NCBI RefSeq assembly: GCF_000311785.1
Contig: NZ_HE978535.1
Span: 571,922 to 635,921, forward strand
DNA length: 64,000 bases
Direction of reading: 5' to 3'
From: Brevibacillus massiliensis
GTDB taxonomy: Bacteria > Bacillota > Bacilli > Brevibacillales > Brevibacillaceae
The translations under genes and the position numbers were made by a program. Position 1 is the stretch's first letter. Every line of letters begins with the position of its first letter. Shown in pieces: positions 8,539 to 17,582 of this stretch. The notes beneath the pieces are model-generated. The model searched no databases and had not been told where the DNA came from. It saw nothing but the letters and a program-made list of their open reading frames with translations.

Positions 8539-8743
8539 GATGCAGTAACCTCCATTGTTCAGTTATTGATTTTTCTCCGTCGAGCGTCCAACCGGACATC
8601 CCTGGCAGGACATTGATGACGTTTTGACAGCCCTTTTCCCTTGAGAGCCGGCATGCCATATCGCTGCGCTTTCCCGTTCGGCAAATCACACATGGATGTC
8701 TTCATCCCGGTCCAATTCCCCTAATGAAATGGGCTTGGCATCT
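8492..8743 (-). pseudogene. Rhodanese fragment, truncated and frameshifted
   Basis: The open part encodes ICRTGKRSDMACRLSREKGC followed by a V-LPGMSGW turn, the C-terminal half of a single-domain rhodanese with the catalytic Cys loop CRTGKRS intact. Just upstream, in a frame shifted by two bases (near 8690), is PISLGELDRDEDIHV, the segment that normally precedes it. The N-terminal ~35 residues with the DVRE motif are absent; the promoter follows almost immediately. So this first gene of the operon is internally deleted and frameshifted, unless the shift is a sequence error and a start further upstream is used. Confidence 0.7.
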
Positions 8744-8752
8744 TTAATACAT

Positions 8753-8797
8753 ATACCCCTATAGGTATTATTATATGCGGATGAAACCATTTGTCAA
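8753..8797 (-). promoter_or_regulatory. Sulfur-operon promoter with CstR/CsoR-like operator
   Basis: On the minus strand, -35 TTGACA (8797-8792) and -10 TATAAT (8775-8770) are separated by 16 bases. Directly behind the -10 lies ATACCCCTATAGGTAT (plus-strand reading, 8753-8768), an inverted repeat of the type bound by persulfide-sensing CstR and related CsoR-family repressors. It controls rhodanese relic, dsrE-like, rhodanese-MBL and tusA. The promoter is clear; the identity of the repressor is inferred and no such gene is in the window. Confidence 0.82.
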
Positions 8798-8869
8798 CCA
8801 TACCTGGTTCGCTGGAAGGCGTTCCATCCCATCGCACTCCATCGTTCCCTCGAAAGTCCATAAGATCCT

Positions 8870-9052
8870 TTACGCTGGAATGTCGGTTCCAATCCTCCTC
8901 CCATGCAAAGGATCTCCTTTTTCTTCCTCGTTCAGACCTTCCTCCCCCTTGACGACTGCCATGGCGAATCCCGCGACCCGACTTTGGTCAAAGGTTTGTT
9001 GAATCACTGCTTCAATTCGGTCAGCAGACAGCATCCCGACATGAACCTCCAC
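8870..9052 (-). pseudogene. Serine hydrolase (beta-lactamase family) N-terminal remnant
   Basis: The frame gives ADRIEAVIQQTFDQSRVAGFAMAVVKGEE, which resembles the start of class C-type serine hydrolases (IDAVI...IPGAAVAVVKDG). It then loses similarity and stops after 60 codons, before the SxxK nucleophile. With nothing else recognisable between 8800 and 9200, I read it as a 5' relic. The match is short, so the call is tentative. Confidence 0.4.
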
Positions 9053-9204
9053 ATGGACAGATGTAAAGCTGCAATGGATTCAAAACCATTTGTAAATATT
9101 ATCCATCCACCTTGGCATTCCTACTTTTTACAGAAGAAAAGGACAGCCCATCTGCTGTCCCAAAATCTCCCGGATACGATACGCAGCCAAGGTTCCTGCA
9201 GATC

Positions 9205-10413
9205 CTATAGCAATTTCCCGATGATCCCCTCCACGCATTCGATGATTTCACCGGAATGGATCATTTCCCGTAACATCTGCAAATGAGGATACAGGTATGT
9301 GTCTTCTTCCATCTTAGGCACTGAACGAGCAATCCGGTCTAAAACAGCGCGAGAAGATGAACTTGGCAAAAGATCACTGTCCACGAACTGATGGGCACAG
9401 TAAATGGACAACAATTCAACAGCCAAGACATATTCCAGCCTGACAGCCACCTCGCGTGCTTTTTTTGCCGCATTGTAGCCCATTGCCACATAGTCTTCCT
9501 GGTCGGCGGAAGTCGGAATCGTATCCACCGTTGCAGGGTGGGATAATATTTTCATATCATTTACGATACCTGCTTGGGAGTATTGTGGAATCATCAGTCC
9601 AGAGTTAAGTCCCGCTTTGCGGATGAGAAAAGAAGGATAGCCGGACAGTTGGCCGTTAATGAGCCGATTGTTCCGCCGTTCCGACATTTTTGCGATTGCT
9701 GTAGCGGCAATGCATGCCGAATCCAGTTCGATTCCCACATAAGATGAATCGCAATTACAGCCAGAAATGGCTCCGCCGTCTTCCTCTTCCAGCCATATAA
9801 TCGGATTGTCACAACATGCGTTCATTTCAATCTCAATCGTTTTCAACGCATCCTGTAACGTTTTTTTAGCGGCTCCATGCAGCTGGGGAATCGCGCGCAA
9901 GGATAGGGCATCTTGCAGGCGATAGTCGACGAACGTTTTGGCAATCATGGAGTCACTCAGCATTCTTCGGATGTTTGCGGCAGTATTTCTCTGTTCCTGA
10001 TGAGGGCGAACACGCATCAAACGATCGTCCAAGGCTCGTGTCGTTCCCTTTAACACTTCCAGCGTCATCGCGCCAAGAACATCGGCGGTAGCTGCTGCCT
10101 TGAGCATGTCATGCAGCGCTAGTGCTCCGATGGCGGTCGGACTTGTCGTCCCGCTGATCAGAGCCAGTCCCTCTTTTGCAGAAAGTACAATCGGTTCCAG
10201 GCCCACTCGCTTTAACGCTGCTTTTGCCGGCAGGAGCTCTCCGTCCACGCAGGCCATGCCCTCACCAATCAAAACCAATGCCATATGGGCTTCGGGACAT
10301 AAATACCCCACAGAACCTTCACGGGGGGCAAAGGGTGTAAGGCGGAGATTTAAAAACTGCCGATACATTTCCAACGTCTCGAGCCGGACTCTGGAATATC
10401 CCTGCCCCATCAT
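9205..10413 (-). pseudogene. HAL/PAL-family ammonia-lyase homologue, 5'-truncated, MIO triad absent
   Basis: This 402-codon frame aligns from GQGYSRVRLETLEM onward with histidine/aromatic amino acid ammonia-lyases, through GLALISGTT, QD-LSLR-IPQ-HGA, DNP(I) and QEDYVAMG. The family has ~500 residues, so roughly the first 100 with the catalytic Tyr loop are missing. A stop codon lies seven codons upstream, and a terminator for the preceding operon lies between it and any promoter. In place of GSVGASGDLAPLAH it has GSVGYLCPEAH (residues 33-43). The Ala-Ser-Gly that cyclises to the MIO electrophile is therefore absent and two residues are lost. It is either a relic of, or a divergent member of, a MIO-less subfamily. 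Confidence 0.7.
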
Positions 10414-10434
10414 CGTCGTGTCCGACTAGTTGAA

Positions 10435-10483
10435 CAAAGAAGCCGCCAACCGTTGTCATATCGGAATTGGCTGGCTTCTTTGG
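10435..10483 (-). terminator. Terminator of the sugar-catabolic operon
   Basis: Read on the minus strand, AAGAAGCCAGCCAA pairs with TTGGCGGCTTCTTTG across a loop of about twenty bases and ends in T-rich sequence. It lies 25 bases after the stop at 10509 and separates that operon from the ammonia-lyase relic. Confidence 0.8.
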
Positions 10484-10508
10484 AAATGAAGTGCTGTATC
10501 GTCAATGA

Positions 10509-11330
10509 TTATACATGCTCCAGATAACGCTCTTTCATCTGCGCGAGAACATCGTCACCCGGCATCTCCCAAATCGCCCGATTAAAGATCTCCACCTCGA
10601 TCGGGCCTGTGTAGCCGGAAGCTTCAACCGCCTGGCGGATGCGATGGATTTCAATTACGCCATCCCCCATCATTCCCCTGGCCATCAGCAAATCCGGGGT
10701 TGGCACGATCCAGTCCGAGACGTGGAATCCGAAAATACGGCCGCTTGCACGGGCAATCTGGTTATCCAGATCCGGATCCCACCAAACGTGGAAGACATCG
10801 ACGATGACACCAACATCTGAGGGGCTGTATTGTTCAGCCAGATCATTTGCATGGGCCAGTGTCACAATCACCGAACGTTCCGCGGCGTACATCGGGTGAA
10901 GCGGCTCGATCCCCAGCCGCACACCGCACGCTTTTGCATACGGAACGAGCTGTTCGATTCCTTCTGCCACCCATTTTCGAGCACTGCTGATATCTTTGTC
11001 CGGAGCCGGCCCGCATACGAGGACGAGGACCTCTGCTCCTAATTCCGCCGCTTCCTCCACTGCGCGGCGATTGTCATCCAGCCTCTTCTGGCGTTCCGAC
11101 ATGCTAGCAGCGGGAAACATTCCGCCGCGGCAGACACTCGAAACACGGAGCCCCGCCTCACGTACGAGTTTTTTGCTTTCCGCAAGCCCCGTTTCGGCAA
11201 TCTTATGCCGCCATAGGCTGATCCAGGGGATCTTCGCCCGGACGCACCCTTCCACCGCTTCGGGCAGGCTCCAATGCTCAGTCGTTATCTGATTCAAGCT
11301 CAGGCGCTCGATCGTTTGCAGTTTTCCCAT
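10509..11330 (-). CDS. Sugar phosphate isomerase/epimerase-like TIM-barrel protein
   Basis: This is a 273-aa member of the xylose isomerase-like/AP endonuclease family 2 TIM barrel (IolE-like). It shows the strand motifs VSSVCRGGMF, EVLVLVCG, GVRLGIEPLHP (metal Glu), VGVIVDVFHVWWD (metal Asp/His) and GPIEVEIFN (metal Glu). The start at 11330 has GGAGGG a few bases upstream; the upstream in-frame Met would overlap the next gene. It closes the MFS-oxidoreductase-DUF993 operon. By family it isomerises, epimerises or dehydrates a keto-sugar or keto-inositol; the substrate is unknown. Confidence 0.88.
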   Translation of the reverse strand: MGKLQTIERLSLNQITTEHWSLPEAVEGCVRAKIPWISLWRHKIAETGLAESKKLVREAGLRVSSVCRGGMFPAASMSERQKRLDDNRRAVEEAAELGAEVLVLVCGPAPDKDISSARKWVAEGIEQLVPYAKACGVRLGIEPLHPMYAAERSVIVTLAHANDLAEQYSPSDVGVIVDVFHVWWDPDLDNQIARASGRIFGFHVSDWIVPTPDLLMARGMMGDGVIEIHRIRQAVEASGYTGPIEVEIFNRAIWEMPGDDVLAQMKERYLEHV

Positions 11331-11340
11331 ACGTTCCCTC

Positions 11341-12504
11341 CTATCGAATGCCCGCAAGAGCAAGGACGAGGCGCATACGCTCGCTTGCCATTTCGGGATC
11401 GCGCAGCAGGCCGGCCTTGTCGGCGAGAACGAAGATGTGGGAAAGATGGACCACCGATCGTGCTCCCTCCACCCCGCCGATCATCCGAAAATGAGACTGG
11501 TGGCCGTTCAAATACGCCAGAAATACGATGCCTGTCTTGTAGGCGTAGGTCGGCTCTTGGAAAATGTGTCTGGATAATGGCACGGTGTTCTCCAGAATCG
11601 CATCGTAACGGTTTAGATCCCCGGCATCGAGAGCATGTAGTGCAGCGGCAGCCGCTGGAGCGATCGCGTCAAAGATTCCGAGCAGGGCGTGGCTGTATCC
11701 ATGCTGATCGCCTCGAATCAAGGCTGGATAGTGAAAGTCGTCCCCGGTGTACATCTTGACGTTTTCCGGCAGCAGTCTCCGCATTTTGATCTCTTTGTCC
11801 GCGTCCAGCAGAGAGATTTTGATGCCGTCCACTTTGTCGCGGTGTTCCCGAATGATCCGCAGGCAGACCGACATCGCTTCATCGACATCTTCACATCCCC
11901 AATATCCTTTCAATGCGGGATCAAACATGTCGCCCAGCCAGTGCAGGATCACCGGTCGGGACACCTGGCGGAGAATTTTCCCGTAGACTCGTTCGTAATC
12001 ATCCGGCTGCCTTGCACAAGCTGCCAAAGCCCGGCTAGCCATCAGGATGATTTGCCCGCCTTTCTCCTCTACAAAGGAACACTGCTCTTCATAGGCTGCT
12101 TCCACTTCATCCAGCGTCACCCGTGCTGCCGGCGTCAGATGATCCGTACCCGCCCCGCAGGCGATATGCCCTCCCACAGACCGGGCCTCTATCATGGAGC
12201 GGCTGATCAGTTCCTTCGCCTGCTTCCAAGCAAGTCCCATCCCGCGCTGGGCCGTATCCATCGCCTCCGCAACCGAAAACCCCAGCGACCACAGATGATG
12301 GCGATACTGCATGGTCGCGTTCCAATCAATCTGGGACTGGTGCAGGGGATCGGCGTCCGCCAAAGGATCGCATACGACATGCGCCGCTGCAAAGGCTGTT
12401 CGACACCGCGGTCTTCCCGATGGCAGCGCAAAGGAAGGTCCGTTTCCCGGAACATAGGCAAAAAGTGAGCCGTCCCGACCAGGCAATCTTATTTCCCGAG
12501 ACAT
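11341..12504 (-). CDS. DUF993 family protein (DHDPS-like TIM barrel)
   Basis: This 387-aa protein matches the DUF993 family, distant relatives of dihydrodipicolinate synthase-type aldolases. Recognisable parts are RPRCRTAFAAAHVVCDP near the start, HIACGAGTDHLTP, VILHWLGDMFDPALKGYWG and GIKISLLDA, the last carrying a lysine where class I aldolases form the Schiff base. Such genes are regularly found beside Gfo/Idh/MocA dehydrogenases and TIM-barrel isomerases, exactly as here (12 bp behind one, 10 bp before the other). A retro-aldol or hydrolytic step on an oxidised sugar is an inference; no reaction has been fixed from sequence. Confidence 0.85.
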   Translation of the reverse strand: MSREIRLPGRDGSLFAYVPGNGPSFALPSGRPRCRTAFAAAHVVCDPLADADPLHQSQIDWNATMQYRHHLWSLGFSVAEAMDTAQRGMGLAWKQAKELISRSMIEARSVGGHIACGAGTDHLTPAARVTLDEVEAAYEEQCSFVEEKGGQIILMASRALAACARQPDDYERVYGKILRQVSRPVILHWLGDMFDPALKGYWGCEDVDEAMSVCLRIIREHRDKVDGIKISLLDADKEIKMRRLLPENVKMYTGDDFHYPALIRGDQHGYSHALLGIFDAIAPAAAAALHALDAGDLNRYDAILENTVPLSRHIFQEPTYAYKTGIVFLAYLNGHQSHFRMIGGVEGARSVVHLSHIFVLADKAGLLRDPEMASERMRLVLALAGIR

Positions 12505-12515
12505 CTGATTCCCCC

Positions 12516-13667
12516 CTACACGTCCAACTTGGGGACGTCGACCCAGCGGCGTTCACGCCAGGAAACAAGCCCCAGTTCAGCCAGTTGCGTACCTTTGGCG
12601 CCCTCCAGCAGATCCCATGGGAACGGAGTAGCCGCAACCACATGCTTGAGGAACAGCTCCCACTGAATCTTGAACGCATTGTCGAAGACTTGATTGTCCG
12701 GCACCTGCTGCCACTGATCGAAGTAATTGAACGGGTTTGGTATGTCCGGGTTCCATACCGGTCTTGGCGTGTTCACCCGATGCTGAACCTTGCAATCGCG
12801 AAGTCCCGCTACGGCGCTTCCCTCTGTTCCATCAACCTGTATCGTCAGCAGATCTTCCCTGTTTACCCGCACGGCCCAGGAGGAGTTGACGTGCACGATA
12901 ATCCCCCCCTCCAGTTCAAACGTGGCATAGGCCGCATCCTCTGCTGTGCATGGATACGATTCTCCCTTTTCGTCCACGCGCCGGGGAATGTGGGTGACAC
13001 CGAGACACGAGAGGGCGCGAACTTCACCGAACAGATTGTCCAAGACATACCTCCAGTGAGGGAACATATCCAAAATCATGCCGCCGCCGTCTTCCGCGCG
13101 ATAATTCCAGGAAGGCCGCTGCCCTGGCTGCCAATCCCCCTCAAACACCCAATAGCCAAACTGCATGTTAACGGACAAGATCCGCCCAAAGAAACCAGCA
13201 TCCACAAGCCGCTTCAACTTCAATAGTCCGGGCAGGAACAGCTTATCCTGCACGACGCCATTTTTGATGCCCGCCGCACGGGCCAATCGGGCCAGTTCGA
13301 GAGAATCTTCCAGATTGGAGGCAGTTGGCTTTTCGCAGTAGATGTGTTTTCCCGCTAAGATTGCCTTGCGAATATCTTCCGCCCGGCGGTCGGTCGTCTG
13401 CGAGTCAAAATAGATGACGTTATAAGGGTCTTCCAAACACTCCTCCAAATTGGTGCTGTAGCGTGCAAGGTTGTGCGCCTCCGCCAACCCCTGCAGCTTC
13501 TGCTCATTTCTGCCGGCCAGGATCGGGTCCGGCATGATCACATCCCCGTTCGGCAGGGAAACGCCCCCTTGATTCCGAATGGCGACGATGGAACGGATCA
13601 GATGCTGATTGGTCCCCATCCGACCGGAAACGCCATTCATGATAATGCCCAGCTTGTGTACTGTCAT
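12516..13667 (-). CDS. Gfo/Idh/MocA family oxidoreductase
   Basis: This 383-aa NAD(P)-dependent dehydrogenase has an N-terminal Rossmann fold (GIIMNGVSGRMG; DVIYF-equivalent NVIYFDSQT) and the family signature EKPTA in HIYCEKPTASN around residue 135. A C-terminal alpha/beta sugar-binding domain follows, with DMFPHWRYVLDNLFG carrying the Asp-x3-His pair. It probably oxidises a hydroxyl of a sugar or cyclitol delivered by the upstream transporter, giving a keto compound for the downstream proteins. The start has AAAGGAG at proper distance. Confidence 0.92.
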   Translation of the reverse strand: MTVHKLGIIMNGVSGRMGTNQHLIRSIVAIRNQGGVSLPNGDVIMPDPILAGRNEQKLQGLAEAHNLARYSTNLEECLEDPYNVIYFDSQTTDRRAEDIRKAILAGKHIYCEKPTASNLEDSLELARLARAAGIKNGVVQDKLFLPGLLKLKRLVDAGFFGRILSVNMQFGYWVFEGDWQPGQRPSWNYRAEDGGGMILDMFPHWRYVLDNLFGEVRALSCLGVTHIPRRVDEKGESYPCTAEDAAYATFELEGGIIVHVNSSWAVRVNREDLLTIQVDGTEGSAVAGLRDCKVQHRVNTPRPVWNPDIPNPFNYFDQWQQVPDNQVFDNAFKIQWELFLKHVVAATPFPWDLLEGAKGTQLAELGLVSWRERRWVDVPKLDV

Positions 13668-13780
13668 ATGATTTCTCCTTTCTTAAAGCAATGGATAGGA
13701 TCAAACTGTACAAAATGACATCATGAGCGTCTTCCGAAACACGGAATTGCGTTCTGAAAATTGGAGCTCTTATTGGCGTG

Positions 13781-15157
13781 TTACGGCGATATTTCTTCCA
13801 GCCGCTGTTCCTTTGTCTCAATCCCAAACAGTCCGAACAGAATGCCCCCGACCAAAGCGACAAGGCCGAAGCCCAGGAAAACGTAGGGAATGGAGGAGTC
13901 TGTCAAAATGTAGCCGACAAACGTCGGGCCGACGATCGACGCCAGCCGGAGCCAGGCAGTGGCGATACTGGTTCCCAGTGCCCGCATTCGTGTCGGATAA
14001 ATCTCGGGTGTGTACAAGTAAAGCGCCATCGCGACAATCTGCACCCAAGCATAGCCGAGCGAAGCCCACAGCAGCACCTGGCCCGCAGATGTTGCCCCCA
14101 ATAACCACAGAACCAGGAAGCAGGCGGCTCCGAACACCATCGAACCGGATAGCCACAATTTTCGTCCGACCCTGTCGATCGTCAACGCACAAATGAACGC
14201 GCTTACAACTCCGGCTAAAATCAAGATCAGACCGTAAAGCAATGACTGTTCCACGGAAAGATTGAAAACGGTCTTGAAGATAGACGGCACCCAGGTGCTC
14301 ACCCCGTAAAAAGCAAGATAAGAGGTAAACCAGATGGACCATACGACCAGCGTCCGTTTCCGATAGATGCCTTGGAACAGTTCTTTGAGACGCGTTGCCC
14401 GCTGATGTTCTTTGATCGGCACGATGTTTGGCACTGGCAGCTCCGTTCCTGTCCGCATGCGAATCTGGTTCTCGATGAAGGTCATGGCTGCCTCGGCTTC
14501 CTTCTCTCTGCCGACTTCCGCCAGCCACCTCGGCGATTCAGGCAATAACCGTCTCATGTAGAGGACCAGCAAGGCAGGAAGTCCGCCGATGATAAAAATC
14601 CATTTCCATCCCATAACCGGAACGATAAAATAGCTTAGGATCGCTACCGCCAGCAGTCCGAAGGAGAAGATCAGTTCGTATAAGAGAACAAATTTTCCGC
14701 GCTTCCGGGCCTTCGTTATCTCGTTGATATAGGATGCCGCTATCGGAACCTCTCCTCCCAGTCCGATCCCCTGGATAAATCGGAACAGCAGCAAAGACCC
14801 GAAGCTCCACGAGGCTGCGACCAGAAAACTCATGATGGAATAAATCAACACCGTCCACATGGCCATCCGCAGCCTGCCTACTCTTTCCGCAAAGATCCCG
14901 CAAATCACCGCACCGATGAGCTGCCCCAGAAAACCGATCGATATGACCAGCCCGATCTGTCCGGGGTTCAGGGAGAACTCTTTGATTAAAACCGGGAGCG
15001 TATAGGCGATCGCCAGTGCGTCAAACGCGTCAAAAAATGTGGCGGCCCCCACGATCATCCGCGCTTTTACCTGCCATTTTGTCAGCGGCAAGCGCTCAAT
15101 TCTCGCTGATATTTCTTCCAGCTTGGTCGGGAACTTCGTTTCTTTCGCAACTTCCAT
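13781..15157 (-). CDS. MFS transporter (sugar/aromatic acid:H+ symporter type)
   Basis: This 458-aa protein has twelve predicted membrane segments. The MFS signature GIFAERVGRLR lies between TM2 and TM3, its pseudo-repeat DRVGRKLW between TM8 and TM9, and PESPRWL at the end of the first half. GAATFFDAFDALAIA in TM1 is typical of the AAHS and SP-like groups. It is the first gene of the operon and most likely imports the compound handled by the oxidoreductase, DUF993 and isomerase genes. About 113 bases of non-coding sequence separate it from the oxidoreductase gene; I found no clear terminator there. Confidence 0.9.
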   Translation of the reverse strand: MEVAKETKFPTKLEEISARIERLPLTKWQVKARMIVGAATFFDAFDALAIAYTLPVLIKEFSLNPGQIGLVISIGFLGQLIGAVICGIFAERVGRLRMAMWTVLIYSIMSFLVAASWSFGSLLLFRFIQGIGLGGEVPIAASYINEITKARKRGKFVLLYELIFSFGLLAVAILSYFIVPVMGWKWIFIIGGLPALLVLYMRRLLPESPRWLAEVGREKEAEAAMTFIENQIRMRTGTELPVPNIVPIKEHQRATRLKELFQGIYRKRTLVVWSIWFTSYLAFYGVSTWVPSIFKTVFNLSVEQSLLYGLILILAGVVSAFICALTIDRVGRKLWLSGSMVFGAACFLVLWLLGATSAGQVLLWASLGYAWVQIVAMALYLYTPEIYPTRMRALGTSIATAWLRLASIVGPTFVGYILTDSSIPYVFLGFGLVALVGGILFGLFGIETKEQRLEEISP

Positions 15158-15272
15158 TCATCCATCTCCCTTCAAGGTGCATTTTCTGAATTCGAAATAA
15201 ATTTTATAAAAATACAATCAATTCCGTCTTATCAAAAAAGGAACTGGACTCGCAAAATGAGAAGTAACCATC

Positions 15273-16103
15273 TCAAGACAAAGCGTGCATCTCCCGAAAT
15301 TTGTTCGGGGAAATCCCCATCACATTTTTAAACGACCGATAGAAGGTAGAGATATTTTCAAAACCAACCTCAAAACAAATTGTGGCGATGTCCTTGTCTG
15401 TCTCCACCAATAAATCCTTTGCCCGGTCGATTCTGACATTGTTCAAATATTGCATGGGCGTGGTATTGAATCTTTCTTTGAAAATGTCATTTACATAGCG
15501 GACACTGATCTCAAACAGAGCGGCCAGATCCTTGGTGGTGATATCGCTGAAATAATGGGTCTCCAGATAGGAGCGCATGCGTTCAGCGCGAAGCGTGTTG
15601 GCGTCTGTATAGGAAACGGTTGTCCTGCTTCGCTCCAGCAAAATCAGTACATTCATCAAGGAGACGAGAATCGCGTAGGTAGAAATCCGGTCTTGATTCC
15701 GCTGTTCAAACAGCATTTTCTTTAGGTGAAGCTTGATTTCACTCGCCACAACCGGGTTTAATCCAAGCACGAACGACTCTTTTTTTAACAGGTGGAAGAA
15801 GTCGGGATTGATGATCGAGGTTAAAGATTCTTCCCGAAAGGACAGGACCAATACCGTCAGTTTGGTGTGAGATTCAATGGCGTGATTGGTGTATGGAACG
15901 ATGAAGGAGATTTGATTTTGGCCAAAATGATGCGCTTTTTGGTCCAGGGTGATCGTTCCCACGCCGTCGATGGCATAAAGGATCTGGTAGATTTTATGGT
16001 GGTGCTTCGCCACCAGTCCCCCATTTTGATGCTTGCTTTCGTAGATTAAAAGTCCTGTTTCCGGCAAGATAAATTCACTGTAGGACACGCACAACCACTC
16101 CAT
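15273..16103 (-). CDS. AraC-family transcriptional regulator
   Basis: This 276-aa regulator has an N-terminal cupin-like ligand domain (HHHKIYQILYAIDGVGTI) and a C-terminal double helix-turn-helix: ITTKDLAALFEISVRYVNDIF and DIATICFEVGFENISTFYRSFK followed by MGISPNKFR. It lies just upstream of, and in the same direction as, the MFS-oxidoreductase operon, separated by about 115 AT-rich bases, and is the obvious candidate activator. The Met at 16103 lacks a clear ribosome binding site; a GTG at 16088 preceded by GGAG is equally possible. Confidence 0.9.
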   Translation of the reverse strand: MEWLCVSYSEFILPETGLLIYESKHQNGGLVAKHHHKIYQILYAIDGVGTITLDQKAHHFGQNQISFIVPYTNHAIESHTKLTVLVLSFREESLTSIINPDFFHLLKKESFVLGLNPVVASEIKLHLKKMLFEQRNQDRISTYAILVSLMNVLILLERSRTTVSYTDANTLRAERMRSYLETHYFSDITTKDLAALFEISVRYVNDIFKERFNTTPMQYLNNVRIDRAKDLLVETDKDIATICFEVGFENISTFYRSFKNVMGISPNKFREMHALS

Positions 16104-16130
16104 CCTATTTCACTTTTTCTCATTCTAACA

Positions 16131-16162
16131 AGAAAAACCCGCCTTACGAGTAAGGTCGGGCA
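16131..16162 (-). terminator. Terminator after MocR gene
   Basis: On the minus strand CCCGACCTTAC-TC-GTAAGGCGGG is followed by TTTTTC. It begins a few bases after the stop at 16168 and lies in front of the AraC gene. Confidence 0.85.
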
Positions 16163-16167
16163 TATTC

Positions 16168-17559
16168 TCAACACAGCGAACGGGTCAGGCTGACCAATCG
16201 CTTTAACCCCTCGCGCAGCTGTTGTTCATTCAAATAAGAATAGCTCAGTCGTACCCATGACGTATACTCCCTGAGCGGATCGCAGATGGAACCGGGTACA
16301 AAGGTGATGGATTGCTCCATGCCCTTGCTCAGAAGACTTTCCATCTGGATCGACTCAGGCAGCTTCACCCATAGATTAAAGCCTCCGGTCGGGCTGGACC
16401 AGTTCCAGTCCGTGACAGACAATTCTTCTTCCATGATGTCCTTGCGAATCGACAGTGCGATCCGGAGCTTCGCCAAGTGCTGCTGCATCCGTTCGGAAAA
16501 GAAATAATGCAAAAAGATCTTTTGATTCAGCAGCGGTGCTCCGCTGTCTGACAACGATTTCGCTTTGAGCAAAAGTTTCATCAAGGATGGATGGCAAGCT
16601 GCGGCGGCAATGCCGAGGCCAGGGGCAACGTATTTGCTGAAACTGCGAATGTAGATGACAGATCCGGCCGTGTCATAGGAAAAAAACGGCAGTGGAGGTT
16701 CTTCTCCAAAATAGATATCGCGATAGGGGTCATCCTCTATCAGCAAACACTGGTATTTTTCGGCCAGCTCCACCAATCTCTTCCGCTGCACGGCTGGAAC
16801 GGTGTAACCCGTTGGATTGTGAAAGGTAGGATTGAGGTAAAACAGGCGCGGCTTGTATTTTTGCATGAACATTTCTACCTGATCCAAATCATAGCCGTAC
16901 CGATGGATCTCGATCGGGATGATGCGGGCGCCTTGCCTTCTGAAGACGTCAATGGCCGGGCTGTAGGTAGGCCTCTCCAGCAAGACTGCATCTCTTGCTT
17001 TTACCAGGACTCTTGCGATCAAATCGATCGCCTCTTGAGAACCGGATGTGATCAGCAGTTCGTCCATTGTAAGATAGAAATGATGCTCATTTGTAAAATA
17101 GCGGCAGAGTGCTTCCCGCAGTTCCTGATCTCCCTGAGTGGTAGAGTAGGTTCCCAGCACTTTGGGATACAGGTCAAACACTTTCTTCACGTACTCGGAA
17201 AAATAATGATTGGGCAAAAGATTGGGATCGAGCAGCGCTTTGGAAAATTGATAGGCAGCCTGCACCTGATGGATTTCGGAGAGATGGCTCTCGTGTACGT
17301 AGGCGGAAACAATCGGATCCTGCTGTGAATCCATTGCCAGGATCCCGCCGGGTTGAACATAATAGCCGGATTTATCCTTTACATATACGTTTCGGTTCTG
17401 TTTTAGCAATTGGTATGCTTTAAAAACAGTCAGCCGATGCACATTGAATTCCGCCGCCAGCGTTCGGACAGAAGGAAGCTTCTCGTGCGCCTTCCACTCT
17501 CCGCGCCTGATCCTCTCCAGAAGATAGTCATAGACTTGTTCGAAAAGCTTATCTTTCAT
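16168..17559 (-). CDS. MocR-type GntR/aminotransferase regulator
   Basis: This 463-aa MocR-subfamily regulator is a second paralogue, distinct from the one at 740. The winged helix spans residues ~5-75 (LPSVRTLAAEFNVHRLTVFKAY). The aminotransferase domain has FYLNPTFHNPTGY, IEDDPYRD and the PLP lysine in YIRSFSKYVAPGLGI. The start at 17559 has GGGAGG five bases upstream. It is divergent from an EamA-type exporter, and the intergenic region has direct repeats overlapping its own -35, the classical arrangement for a MocR protein that senses an amine or amino acid and controls its exporter. Confidence 0.92.
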   Translation of the reverse strand: MKDKLFEQVYDYLLERIRRGEWKAHEKLPSVRTLAAEFNVHRLTVFKAYQLLKQNRNVYVKDKSGYYVQPGGILAMDSQQDPIVSAYVHESHLSEIHQVQAAYQFSKALLDPNLLPNHYFSEYVKKVFDLYPKVLGTYSTTQGDQELREALCRYFTNEHHFYLTMDELLITSGSQEAIDLIARVLVKARDAVLLERPTYSPAIDVFRRQGARIIPIEIHRYGYDLDQVEMFMQKYKPRLFYLNPTFHNPTGYTVPAVQRKRLVELAEKYQCLLIEDDPYRDIYFGEEPPLPFFSYDTAGSVIYIRSFSKYVAPGLGIAAAACHPSLMKLLLKAKSLSDSGAPLLNQKIFLHYFFSERMQQHLAKLRIALSIRKDIMEEELSVTDWNWSSPTGGFNLWVKLPESIQMESLLSKGMEQSITFVPGSICDPLREYTSWVRLSYSYLNEQQLREGLKRLVSLTRSLC

Positions 17560-17582
17560 CAAGGCCTCCCTCCCCTCCCTCT

